From: Pelagihabitans sp037969055
GTDB taxonomy: Bacteria; Bacteroidota; Bacteroidia; Flavobacteriales; Flavobacteriaceae
NCBI GenBank assembly: GCA_037969055.1
Contig: JBBKWR010000286.1
Coordinates: forward strand, 1-6,605
Reading direction: 5' to 3'
Length of the DNA: 6,605 nt
Every line of letters begins with the position of its first letter. Position 1 is the first letter of the stretch. This document shows positions 1-6,258 of this stretch, piece after piece. The position numbers and the translations under genes are program-made. Under the pieces are notes generated by a model, which made no database searches, was not told the DNA's origin, and worked only from the letters and a program-made list of their open reading frames with translations.

Positions 1-378
1 TATACCGATCGGCGGTCCAAGAAGGTCTTGCACCTCCATGAGAACAGAAAGGTATCGCTATTGTTTTACCATCCAGAAAAATATTTACAGGTCAGGGTCG
101 AGGGGTTGGCCGTTGTCAACAAGAACCCTAGTACCCTGAAAAAATATTGGAACAGCCTAGAGCCGAAAAATAAATTGGATTATAGTGCAACACTGGCCCC
201 GGGCAGTCCGGTCAACAGGCCAGACGTTATCGAATACCTAGAGGATGAATCAAATTTCTGCACCATTGTTGTAGACCCTTTTAAGATCGAATATTTAAAG
301 TTGCAATTACCACATCCTATCAAAGTGCGCTACTCATTGGAAGGAAAATCTTGGGAAAGCCAGTTTCTGGTACCTTAG
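1..378 (+). CDS. Pyridoxamine 5'-phosphate oxidase-like FMN-binding protein (3' part, cut by the left edge)
   Basis: The frame is open from base 1 to a TAG stop and gives 125 residues. The apparent TTG start at 28 is internal, because family-like sequence (YTDRRSKK) precedes it. That motif, followed by the VSLLFYHP segment and the G.A strand, is the FMN-binding split-barrel core of the pyridoxamine 5'-phosphate oxidase superfamily. The later APGSPV and YLEDESNFC segments and the IEYLKL...FLVP ending resemble the Alr4036-type subgroup common in Bacteroidota. From memory of family size, about 60-70 N-terminal residues lie outside the window. The protein should be a cytoplasmic flavoprotein; true PNP/PMP oxidase activity (vitamin B6 synthesis) is not shown, so no gene symbol is given. 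It lies 93 bases upstream of rimO on the same strand, with a hairpin just after its stop. The superfamily assignment is firm and the substrate is unknown. Confidence 0.85.
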   Translation, partial: YTDRRSKKVLHLHENRKVSLLFYHPEKYLQVRVEGLAVVNKNPSTLKKYWNSLEPKNKLDYSATLAPGSPVNRPDVIEYLEDESNFCTIVVDPFKIEYLKLQLPHPIKVRYSLEGKSWESQFLVP

Positions 379-382
379 TCTA

Positions 383-405
383 TTGGGCAGCCGAACCTGG
401 CCCAA
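383..405 (+). terminator. Hairpin after the FMN-protein gene (possible terminator or 3'-end stabiliser)
   Basis: Bases 383-388 (TTGGGC) pair perfectly with 400-405 (GCCCAA). Two further pairs, AG with CT, form inside after a one-base bulge, leaving a six-base loop CCGAAC. The hairpin starts five bases after the stop codon. No T-run follows (AAACAATAATT), so it is not a textbook intrinsic terminator; it could protect a 3' end or be a processing site. The pairing is seen directly; the role is inferred. Confidence 0.4.
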
Positions 406-447
406 ACAATAATTCCCTTAAAATCAACTACATCCGGCAGCAAATTG

Positions 448-455
448 TATTTTTG
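448..455 (+). promoter_or_regulatory. Candidate Bacteroidota -7 element for rimO
   Basis: TATTTTTG matches the TAnnTTTG -7 consensus of Bacteroidota housekeeping promoters exactly. It ends 16 bases before the rimO ATG, so transcription would start only a few bases ahead of the start codon. No good -33 TTG lies at the usual distance upstream, which weakens the call. If real, rimO can be transcribed separately from the FMN-protein gene. Confidence 0.4.
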
Positions 456-471
456 CACCTCAGAAAAAATT

Positions 472-1776
472 ATGCGGACAAAATCCATCAAAAAGAACAG
501 AATCAATGTGGTGACCTTGGGCTGCTCCAAAAATGTGTACGATTCGGAAGTGCTCATGGGGCAATTACGGGCCAATAAAAAAGAGGTGGTGCACGAGGAA
601 GAGGGCAATATCGTAGTGATCAATACCTGTGGATTTATAGCCAATGCCAAGCAAGAGAGCATCGATACCATTTTGGAATATGTTGAAAAGAAAAATGCAG
701 GTACCGTAGATAAGGTCTTTGTCACAGGGTGTTTGAGCGAGCGGTACAAGCCCGACCTGCGGAAAGAAATCCCCAATGTGGATGAATATTTTGGTACGAA
801 TGAACTACCCAACTTACTGAAGGCCCTTGGGGCAGATTATAAGCACGAGCTCATCGGCGAACGACTTACAACCACCCCAAAAAATTATGCCTATCTGAAA
901 ATCGCGGAGGGTTGCGACCGGCCCTGCTCGTTCTGTGCCATACCGATTATGCGTGGCAAACACAAGAGTAAGCCCATCGAGGAACTGGTTACCGAATCTG
1001 AAAAATTAGCCGCGAAAGGTGTCAAGGAACTGATCTTGATCGCCCAGGACCTCACCTATTATGGACTCGACCTGTACAAAAAGCGAAATTTGTCGGAATT
1101 GCTCGAACAGTTGGTGAAGGTTGAAGGCATCGAATGGATCCGCCTGCACTATGCCTTCCCTACAGGATTCCCTATGGATGTGCTGGACCTTATGAAGCGT
1201 GAACCAAAAATTTGTAATTACCTGGATATTCCCTTGCAACATATTTCGGACCGTATCTTAAAAAGTATGCGCCGGGGCACCACCCAGGCGAAGACCACCC
1301 AACTCATCAAGGACTTTAGAGCGGCGGTTCCCAATATGACCATTCGCACTACGCTTATTGTAGGCTACCCGGGGGAGACCAAGGAAGATTTCCAGACCTT
1401 AAAAACCTGGGTCGGGGCGATGCGCTTTGAGCGCTTAGGCTGCTTTACCTATAGCCATGAGGAAAATACCCATGCCTATCTCCTCGATGATAATGTACCA
1501 GAGGAGGTCAAACAAGAACGCGCCAATGAGATCATGGAACTGCAATCACAAATTTCTTGGGAGCTTAACCAAGAAAAAATCGGTAAAACTTTCAGCTGTA
1601 TTATTGACCGTAAAGAAGGTAATTATTTTGTAGGTCGTACCGAATTTGATTCTCCCGATGTGGACAACGAAGTGCTCATCGATGCCTCCAAACATTACCT
1701 TAAGCAGGGCGAATTCGCGAATATATTGATTACGGAAGCGGCCGACTTTGACCTGTATGGCGAACCGGTTGAATAA
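472..1776 (+). CDS. rimO: Ribosomal protein S12 (aspartate) methylthiotransferase RimO
   Basis: RimO is a radical-SAM enzyme that adds a methylthio group to the beta-carbon of a conserved aspartate of ribosomal protein S12. The 434-residue product matches the usual family length. Three domains are visible. The N-terminal MTTase domain (about 11-125) has its three cluster cysteines in LGCSKN (C18), NTCGF (C53) and TGCLSE (C87). The radical-SAM domain has the CxxxCxxC motif EGCDRPCSFC (C148, C152, C155), then LILIAQDLTYYG, PLQHIS and TLIVGYPGE. A TRAM domain lies at about 370-434. LTYYG.D and the S12-type spacing favour RimO over MiaB. The ATG at 472 was chosen over the in-frame TTG at 445 because MRTKS...INVVTLGCSKN is the normal flavobacterial start and A-rich sequence precedes it. 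The gene converges with the lipoprotein gene across 135 bases. All key cysteines are present. Confidence 0.97.
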   Translation: MRTKSIKKNRINVVTLGCSKNVYDSEVLMGQLRANKKEVVHEEEGNIVVINTCGFIANAKQESIDTILEYVEKKNAGTVDKVFVTGCLSERYKPDLRKEIPNVDEYFGTNELPNLLKALGADYKHELIGERLTTTPKNYAYLKIAEGCDRPCSFCAIPIMRGKHKSKPIEELVTESEKLAAKGVKELILIAQDLTYYGLDLYKKRNLSELLEQLVKVEGIEWIRLHYAFPTGFPMDVLDLMKREPKICNYLDIPLQHISDRILKSMRRGTTQAKTTQLIKDFRAAVPNMTIRTTLIVGYPGETKEDFQTLKTWVGAMRFERLGCFTYSHEENTHAYLLDDNVPEEVKQERANEIMELQSQISWELNQEKIGKTFSCIIDRKEGNYFVGRTEFDSPDVDNEVLIDASKHYLKQGEFANILITEAADFDLYGEPVE

Positions 1777-1911
1777 GTATGCACTTGGCAGGGTTCAATT
1801 GGCAGCAAAAAGTGTTGAAATAAACTCTAATTACCAAAAAGTGTTAACTGTAAACCTTCTTCTCAAGATTGCTTACTAAATAGCACCAACTGTGCATTTA
1901 TTTCTTCCAAA
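1777..1911. repeat. Convergent intergenic region with two pairs of short direct repeats
   Basis: This gap separates the stops of rimO and the lipoprotein gene. TTGGCAG occurs at 1785-1791 and 1799-1805. The 11-mer CAAAAAGTGTT occurs at 1806-1816 and again at 1835-1845. Read on the minus strand, each 11-mer is AACACTTTTTG and so offers a T5 run downstream of the lipoprotein gene, but no strong hairpin precedes either run. No convincing intrinsic terminator was found for either gene. The repeats are exact; their function, if any, is unknown. Confidence 0.4.
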
Positions 1912-3642
1912 CTAATTTTTCACAAAACTAAAAAATGCGACCGGGGGTGTTACCGTGGTTCCGTTTCCTAAAGGTGCATCCTTAATTATTGCAATAGGTT
2001 CGGCCGGACTCGTAACCGCATCGCCAGACGTAAAGGTCGTTCCACTATCTGTGCCCGCGTCGTAGGAAATTCCATCCAAGTTGACAGCGTTTACAAATGA
2101 ACCATTGTTAAAGAGGGCAACATTTTCCACGGTCACGAACCAATCTGGACTTGGGGCGATCATGCTCACCACGGTGACGAACGAGAATTCTTCGGTTACG
2201 TTGATGGTGAAAGTGATCTGCTCAGACCCATTGGACAAGCTACCTCCATTCACATAACTCAAAGCATCTCCGGCGCTTACAATTGCGGATATTTCGTTGG
2301 AAATGGCGCCATTGTCCCCCAATTCCGCCATGTCTTTTATACCCAACGTTGCCAAAACACCTTCCTCAAAAAAAGTGACCCCTTGCTGGTGGACCATGCC
2401 AACCGCTGAGGAAAAGTGATCTTCATCTGAAGGAAAATCAGTAGGATGGTTGGCAACATTCCAATTGCCCTGGAAGGTTACCGTATAGGACGCCGTTTGC
2501 TGGTTCACCGTGATAAAGCCCGTTTTGGTCTCCACATCATTACCCGCAGCATTGGTGGCGGTGAGGCTTACCTCATAGATCCCAAAATTATTATACCTGA
2601 TGGTTGGATTTTGCTCGGTGCTTGTATCCGGAGTCCCCCCGACAAAGGTCCACGCCCAAGAAGTAGGGGTATTGGTGCTGGTATCGGTAAAGTTTATGTC
2701 CTGACCACTTGTAATGGTCGTAGCCGATGCAGTAAAATCAGCTACAGGAATCTGAACCGGTTCGGTTACAGTAATTAAATCGGTCTTGGTCTCAACGTCC
2801 TCGCCGTCGGCATTGGTGGCGGTAAGACTTACCGAATAAATGCCTGCGGTTGGATATGTGATGATAGGATTTTGTGCTGTGCTCGTCGCGGGATCTCCTC
2901 CATCAAATACCCAGGCCCAACTGGTGGGCACATTAGTGCTTTCATCTGTATACGTAATGGTTTGGCCCACTTCAATGGTGGAAGCTGAGGGGGTAAAGGC
3001 CGCGATTGGGGGCATAGCTTCGTCGGTTACAGTAATATACTCTGTTTTACTTTCTGTATCCTCCCCAACGGCGTTCGTCACGGTAATGCTAACATTAAAA
3101 GTACCTTCATCAGGGTAAATGACGGTGGGATACTGCTCGGTACTGGTAGCAGGATCTCCTCCTTCAAAGTTCCAAGCCCAAGTGGTTGGCATATTGGTGC
3201 TTTCGTCTGAAAAATCGATGCTTTGTCCTTTTCTTATTTCAAGTAATGACGCGCTAAAATCCGCAGTAGGGGGCGCGCCTGCTTCAATGACAGTTATATA
3301 GTTCGCTTTGTTTTCCTCATCTTCCCCGGCAGAATTACGCACCTTTAAACTTACAGAAAACGAACCAGCAGTATTATAAGTTACCTCAGGATTCTTGATG
3401 GTACTGGTCGCCGGCTCTCCTCCTTCAAAGGTCCATAAGTGGGTTTCCACATTCGTTGAGCCATCCGTAAAATTCACTTGTTGCCCCTTTTCCAATAAAA
3501 CTTTGGAGCCGGAAAAAGAGGCTTTGGGCGGAATCGGTTCTACTAGTTCGGCCTTACCTAAATCTGGCGTGCACCCGATCAATATCCATAAGGAAAATAT
3601 TGAACCAATTATCAAATTATGAGGTAAACGCTTTGAAGCCAT
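1912..3642 (-). CDS. Lipoprotein with four PKD domains and a C-terminal spondin (Spond_N) domain
   Basis: This 576-residue exported protein is predicted to be lipid-anchored. The signal peptide (MASKRLPHNL, then a hydrophobic stretch) ends in the lipobox L21-I22-G23-C24. Four PKD beta-sandwich domains follow at about 38-118, 124-205, 211-292 and 298-379. Each has a D.ST..P..W.W.F.GG.P.TST core and a closing VS(L/I)...N..G.D...K...ITV strand pair. The last 190 residues (about 385-576) carry spondin-N signatures: VTFQGNWN...HPTDFP, GI..MAE.G, SMIAPSPDWFV (493-503) and YDAGTDSG. In animal F-spondin this domain is a calcium-binding C2-like fold; here a surface adhesion or matrix-binding role is inferred. 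There is no transmembrane segment after the lipobox. The ATG at 3642 is preferred because it gives a complete signal peptide; a -7 element lies 48 bases upstream. No neighbour explains its partner. Domain calls are firm, ligand unknown. Confidence 0.92.
   Translation of the reverse strand: MASKRLPHNLIIGSIFSLWILIGCTPDLGKAELVEPIPPKASFSGSKVLLEKGQQVNFTDGSTNVETHLWTFEGGEPATSTIKNPEVTYNTAGSFSVSLKVRNSAGEDEENKANYITVIEAGAPPTADFSASLLEIRKGQSIDFSDESTNMPTTWAWNFEGGDPATSTEQYPTVIYPDEGTFNVSITVTNAVGEDTESKTEYITVTDEAMPPIAAFTPSASTIEVGQTITYTDESTNVPTSWAWVFDGGDPATSTAQNPIITYPTAGIYSVSLTATNADGEDVETKTDLITVTEPVQIPVADFTASATTITSGQDINFTDTSTNTPTSWAWTFVGGTPDTSTEQNPTIRYNNFGIYEVSLTATNAAGNDVETKTGFITVNQQTASYTVTFQGNWNVANHPTDFPSDEDHFSSAVGMVHQQGVTFFEEGVLATLGIKDMAELGDNGAISNEISAIVSAGDALSYVNGGSLSNGSEQITFTINVTEEFSFVTVVSMIAPSPDWFVTVENVALFNNGSFVNAVNLDGISYDAGTDSGTTFTSGDAVTSPAEPIAIIKDAPLGNGTTVTPPVAFFSFVKN
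1915..2490 (-). other. Spondin (Spond_N) domain of the lipoprotein
   Basis: Residues 385-576 begin with a strand-like YTVTFQGNW and the HPTDFP motif, pass through SSAVGMVHQQGVTFF and GIKDMAELG, and include the highly characteristic MIAPSPDWFV and SYDAGTDSG motifs. The acidic residue in SPDWF (D500) and those in DAGTDSG (D528, D532) are candidate metal ligands by analogy with the calcium-binding F-spondin domain. This is inference, not demonstrated. Confidence 0.88.
2506..3531 (-). repeat. Four tandem PKD-domain units with a 261-bp period
   Basis: The GG(E/D/T)P motif that marks each PKD unit starts at residues 74, 161, 248 and 335, exactly 87 codons apart each time. The corresponding plus-strand bases begin at 2630, 2891, 3152 and 3413, three intervals of 261. 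Units 1, 2 and 3 share a near-identical GG(A/C)TCTCCTCC block there, and GCATTGGTGGCGGT recurs at 2549 and 2810 in units 4 and 3. Elsewhere the units have diverged, so the duplication is old or selected to vary. The unit count could change by recombination. Confidence 0.85.
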
Positions 3643-3690
3643 ACTAAACCAAGGTAGTATTTATAGTCTGAATGTTGTTGGGGAACAATA

Positions 3691-3698
3691 CAAAGATA
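3691..3698 (-). promoter_or_regulatory. Candidate -7 element of the PKD-spondin lipoprotein gene
   Basis: On the minus strand these bases read TATCTTTG, an exact TAnnTTTG match, 48 bases ahead of the lipoprotein ATG. That gives a plausible leader of about 40 bases. The nearest TTG-type -33 candidates on that strand lie 14 (3713-3715) or 25 (3724-3726) bases upstream, both off the usual spacing. The -7 match is clear and the -33 weak. Confidence 0.5.
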
Positions 3699-3787
3699 CG
3701 CAACCGGAACAGCAATAGCATTACAAAAATATCACGCAGGACCATTGAACCGTAAGTCACTATAAATAGCGTTTAACCACGTATGAG

Positions 3788-3854
3788 GTTTGACACAAGG
3801 CCTAAGACTTTTATGATGTAGGGGAATCCCCTTTTTCTAAAATTGATGTCAAAC
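3788..3854 (+). ncRNA. Structured element: terminator-like hairpin inside an 8-bp inverted repeat (possible small RNA or leader)
   Basis: GTTTGACA (3788-3795) is exactly complementary to TGTCAAAC (3847-3854). Between them AGGGG (3820-3824) pairs with CCCCT (3828-3832) around a three-base loop, followed by four more T residues. That inner part has the form of an intrinsic terminator for rightward transcription, but no rightward gene precedes it: the lipoprotein gene runs left and the thioesterase starts 158 bases later. It may end a short RNA, attenuate the thioesterase leader, or be chance. No covariance evidence is available here, so ncRNA is only a provisional label. Confidence 0.25.
3820..3836 (+). 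terminator. Orphan intrinsic-terminator-like hairpin, rightward
   Basis: A five-base-pair stem (AGGGG / CCCCT) with an AAT loop is followed by TTTT then C. The stem is short but mostly G-C. On the minus strand it is followed by ACATCATAAAAG and so does not resemble a terminator in that direction. Its position inside a divergent promoter region is unusual. Confidence 0.45.
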
Positions 3855-3993
3855 TTTAATTCGTTAATCGTTAATCGTCATTAAGAATCACAAAATATAA
3901 AACCTTGAACGTTGCACCCTGAACATAAACTTTATTCATGCACTAACGGGTGCTTCAAAAACCTTATTTTTATGGCGCTTAAAATTGGATCCC

Positions 3994-4428
3994 ATGAACA
4001 AAGCGCTTGAGGCCATGCAAATGGCGATCGGTCAAGATGCATCCAAGTCCATCTCCCCGCTGATGCGATGGTTAAACCCTACCCTGCTCAGCGCTACAGA
4101 AGGAGAATTGGAATTTTCTTATGTTATACGGGAAGAGATGACCAATCCCATGGGCATTCTGCACGGAGGGACTGCCGCCGCAATGATCGACGATGCGGTC
4201 GGGGCCGCAGTTTATTCTTTGGGCAAACCCCATTTGTACTCCACTGTAAATTTGGCCGTTGATTATTTTGCCGCTGCAAAGACTGGGGAGACCATCATCC
4301 TTAAAGCCAGCATCATTAAAAACGGTGATAAGATCATCAATACTTCCTGCGAAATCTGGAATGCGGACCGAACCCGACTGATCGCAAAAGGACATTCGAA
4401 CTTGATCAAATTGGAACATCGGGGGTAG
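3994..4428 (+). CDS. PaaI-type hotdog-fold thioesterase
   Basis: This 144-residue protein is a single hotdog domain of the PaaI/YdiI/DUF4442-like acyl-CoA thioesterase superfamily, expected to hydrolyse acyl- or aryl-CoA thioesters in the cytoplasm as a multimer. The key motif is N51-PMGILHGG (H57, G58, G59) followed by AAAMIDDAVG, with D66 nine residues after the histidine as the likely catalytic acid. The central helix continues AAVYSLG, and the strands TVNLAVDYFAAAK.GE, LKASIIKNGDKI and LIAKGHSNL match the usual fold. The length is typical for a one-domain member. The ATG at 3994 is preferred to the in-frame TTG at 3985; another ATG at 3972 is out of frame. No clear Shine-Dalgarno is seen. 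The physiological substrate cannot be predicted: the neighbours are not a phenylacetate or menaquinone operon. The next gene follows on the same strand after 234 bases. Confidence 0.9.
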   Translation: MNKALEAMQMAIGQDASKSISPLMRWLNPTLLSATEGELEFSYVIREEMTNPMGILHGGTAAAMIDDAVGAAVYSLGKPHLYSTVNLAVDYFAAAKTGETIILKASIIKNGDKIINTSCEIWNADRTRLIAKGHSNLIKLEHRG

Positions 4429-4434
4429 TTTTCG

Positions 4435-4451
4435 CAAGCATGGATCGCTTG
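4435..4451 (+). terminator. Weak hairpin after the thioesterase gene
   Basis: CAAGC (4435-4439) pairs with GCTTG (4447-4451) around a seven-base loop, six bases after the stop codon, and is followed by only TTT. This is a minimal terminator candidate and may be chance. Confidence 0.25.
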
Positions 4452-4662
4452 TTTGGAAAGTAATTCAATGCGAACTTTATTTATTCATCTCCATGTTTTT
4501 CAAGGGCCGTATCGGAAGCATTATGCCTTTTCAATTGACCGGTGCAATATCTCTATTCCCAGTCGATTTTATGATATGATTGCACGGCACTCAATAACAA
4601 GGCAGCACGAGGTAATCAATTTAGCTAAGAATTCCTTATTTTCAATTCACAATAACACCAGA

Positions 4663-6045
4663 ATGAGAACGCTAATTATACTTTTTTTGACCTGCACCCT
4701 CTGCAGTGCCCAAACAAAAAAACTAAGGGTCAGTGATAACCATCGATTTTTGGTAACCAATGATGGAAAACCTTTCTTTTGGATGGGGGACACGGCTTGG
4801 GAACTTTTTCACCGTTGCAACCGGGAAGAAGCCAAAATGTACCTCAGCAAAAGGGCGGAGCAGGGCTTCAACGTAGTGCAGGCCGTGGTATTGGCAGAAC
4901 TGGATGGTTTGAATACAGCCAATACGAACGGGAATCGACCTTTGATCAATAACAACCCAACCACCCCGAATACCAAATACTTCGAACATGTTGACCAAAT
5001 AGTGAAAATGGCGGATAGTCTGGGTATTTACATAGCTTTATTGCCTACCTGGGGCGATAAACTATTCAAAGACAATTGGGGCGTGGGGCCGGAGATTTTT
5101 AATCCAAAAAATGCAAAAGTATTTGGACTATGGATGGGCGGGCGTTATAAAATATTTAATAATGTGATATGGATTTTAGGCGGTGATAGAAATCCACGTG
5201 AAGGCAGCCAGGATGTCGCGGTCTGGAACGCAATGGCGGAAGGTATCGCTGAGGCGGCTGGAGGTTATGACGCCACTTTGATGGGCTTTCACCCACAACC
5301 AAAAGAAAATGGTGGCTCATCGACCTGGTTTCATGAACAACCCTGGTTGGATTTCAACATGCACCAAACGGGCCATTGTGCCAACCAAGGCACTTATAAG
5401 CATCTCAAGTATGATTACGACTTGATTCCGATCAAGCCTGTTTTGGACGGAGAGCCATTATATGAAGACCATCCCAATTGTTTCAAGGCCAAGGAACTCG
5501 GTCATAGCATACCGGACGACATCCGGCGCATTATGTATTGGAACGTCTTCGCGGGTGCCTTTGGCCAAACCTATGGCTGCCATGACGTATGGCAAATGTA
5601 TCTTCCCGATAGGCAGGGTATTAACCAACCTTTACGCCCATGGCCAGTCGCTTTAGATCTTCCTATGGCCAACCAGGTAAAACATCTTAAAAATTTGTTC
5701 TTATCCAGACCTTACCTTAGCAGGATCCCCGACCAATCGATCGTATTGGACCACCAAGACGACGATGGCCAATATGTTATTGCTACCCGAGACCGGGAAG
5801 GATCATATGCCATGGTATATTACCCCACTGGTAAACCGGTTAGGCTCGACCTTTCTGCCCTCAATGGGGATGAATTGAAAACCTGGTGGTTCGACCCCAG
5901 AACGGGCAATGCCTACCAAGCTACCCAAATCATTAAGGCTGCCGAAGTGTATATCACCCCGCCTACCATGGGCAAGGGGCATGATTGGGTACTAGTGGTG
6001 GAGGATGCCGGTCAAGGGTTTGGGGCCCCTGGGAAAATTCGATAG
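4663..6045 (+). CDS. Secreted DUF4038 / GH140-like glycoside hydrolase with C-terminal collagen-binding-like domain
   Basis: From the ATG at 4663 the product has 460 residues. It opens with a signal peptide (MRTLIILFLTCTLCSAQ, probable cleavage after SA), so it acts in the periplasm or outside the cell. The DUF4038 (beta/alpha)8 barrel begins at about residue 22 and shows FFWMGDTAWELFHR (38-51), GFNVVQAVVLAELDG, IWILGGDRNPR (D175) and PVLDGEPLYED (E264). D175 and E264 sit where GH140 catalytic acids are expected. Residues about 365-450 (VIATRDREGSYAMVYYPTGKP, TWWFDPRTG) match the small domain often named putative collagen-binding (PF12904). Characterised GH140 enzymes cleave apiose linkages in pectin RG-II, but DUF4038 proteins are diverse and the substrate here is open. 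The longer in-frame starts (TTG 4453, ATG 4468) would bury the signal peptide and are disfavoured. No SusC/SusD genes are adjacent. Confidence 0.88.
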   Translation: MRTLIILFLTCTLCSAQTKKLRVSDNHRFLVTNDGKPFFWMGDTAWELFHRCNREEAKMYLSKRAEQGFNVVQAVVLAELDGLNTANTNGNRPLINNNPTTPNTKYFEHVDQIVKMADSLGIYIALLPTWGDKLFKDNWGVGPEIFNPKNAKVFGLWMGGRYKIFNNVIWILGGDRNPREGSQDVAVWNAMAEGIAEAAGGYDATLMGFHPQPKENGGSSTWFHEQPWLDFNMHQTGHCANQGTYKHLKYDYDLIPIKPVLDGEPLYEDHPNCFKAKELGHSIPDDIRRIMYWNVFAGAFGQTYGCHDVWQMYLPDRQGINQPLRPWPVALDLPMANQVKHLKNLFLSRPYLSRIPDQSIVLDHQDDDGQYVIATRDREGSYAMVYYPTGKPVRLDLSALNGDELKTWWFDPRTGNAYQATQIIKAAEVYITPPTMGKGHDWVLVVEDAGQGFGAPGKIR

Positions 6046-6258
6046 CAGCCAACCTCCAAAATCGGATATTCAATCCGTTGTCAGTAGTTAGTAATAAATA
6101 AAGATCTAAAGGCCAAAATCGAAATTCAAAGTTTTAAAGTCTAATAGTTGATTTCTGATCTACAATCCCCTCATTCCCCAAATCCTTTAATTAAATAAAA
6201 CAAATTGCAACAGGGAATAATCAATGGATGCGCTCCGCTTTATCAACTACCCAAGGAT

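Larger units (their letters stand above)
3643..3993. other. Divergent intergenic region between the lipoprotein and thioesterase genes
   Basis: This 351-base stretch contains no supported gene. Near its left end is the lipoprotein promoter candidate. In the middle is a G/C-rich hairpin with a T-run, framed by an 8-base inverted repeat. To the right are tandem CGTTAAT heptamers at 3862-3868 and 3869-3875, overlapping a small palindrome TTAAT-CGTC-ATTAA at 3871-3884. No exact TAnnTTTG was found on the plus strand, so the thioesterase promoter is not identified. The rightmost 90 bases (3894-3983) are A/T-rich with a loose GAACGTTGCACCCTGAAC repeat-like run near 3907-3924. Confidence 0.6.

Noticed and set aside
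445..471. TTG start for RimO giving a nine-residue N-terminal extension (MYFCTSEKI)
   Set aside because: The extension is not part of the family, overlaps the TATTTTTG promoter candidate, and the ATG at 472 begins exactly at the conserved flavobacterial N-terminus.
375..812. A 145-codon minus-strand open frame across the start of rimO
   Set aside because: It overlaps well-supported rimO coding sequence, has serine/leucine-rich composition typical of antisense frames, and matches no family I recognise.
1782..1813. CACTT / AAGTG pairing after rimO as a possible terminator
   Set aside because: The stem has only five pairs with a loop of over 20 bases and no T-run follows on the plus strand.
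2446..3622. A series of plus-strand open frames opposite the lipoprotein gene, several sharing a VAGSPPS-like peptide
   Set aside because: They are antisense readings of the repeated PKD DNA, and the shared peptide is the reverse of the GGDPAT codons. None has a recognisable domain, signal peptide or upstream start signal.
3672..3755. A 27-residue plus-strand small open frame (MLLGNNTKIRNRN...) ahead of the orphan hairpin
   Set aside because: It has an N/R/S-rich low-complexity product, no ribosome-binding signal and no recognisable similarity, and its start lies close to the lipoprotein promoter region.
4072..4437. A 121-codon minus-strand open frame opposite the thioesterase gene
   Set aside because: It is fully antisense to a clear hotdog thioesterase and shows no family features.
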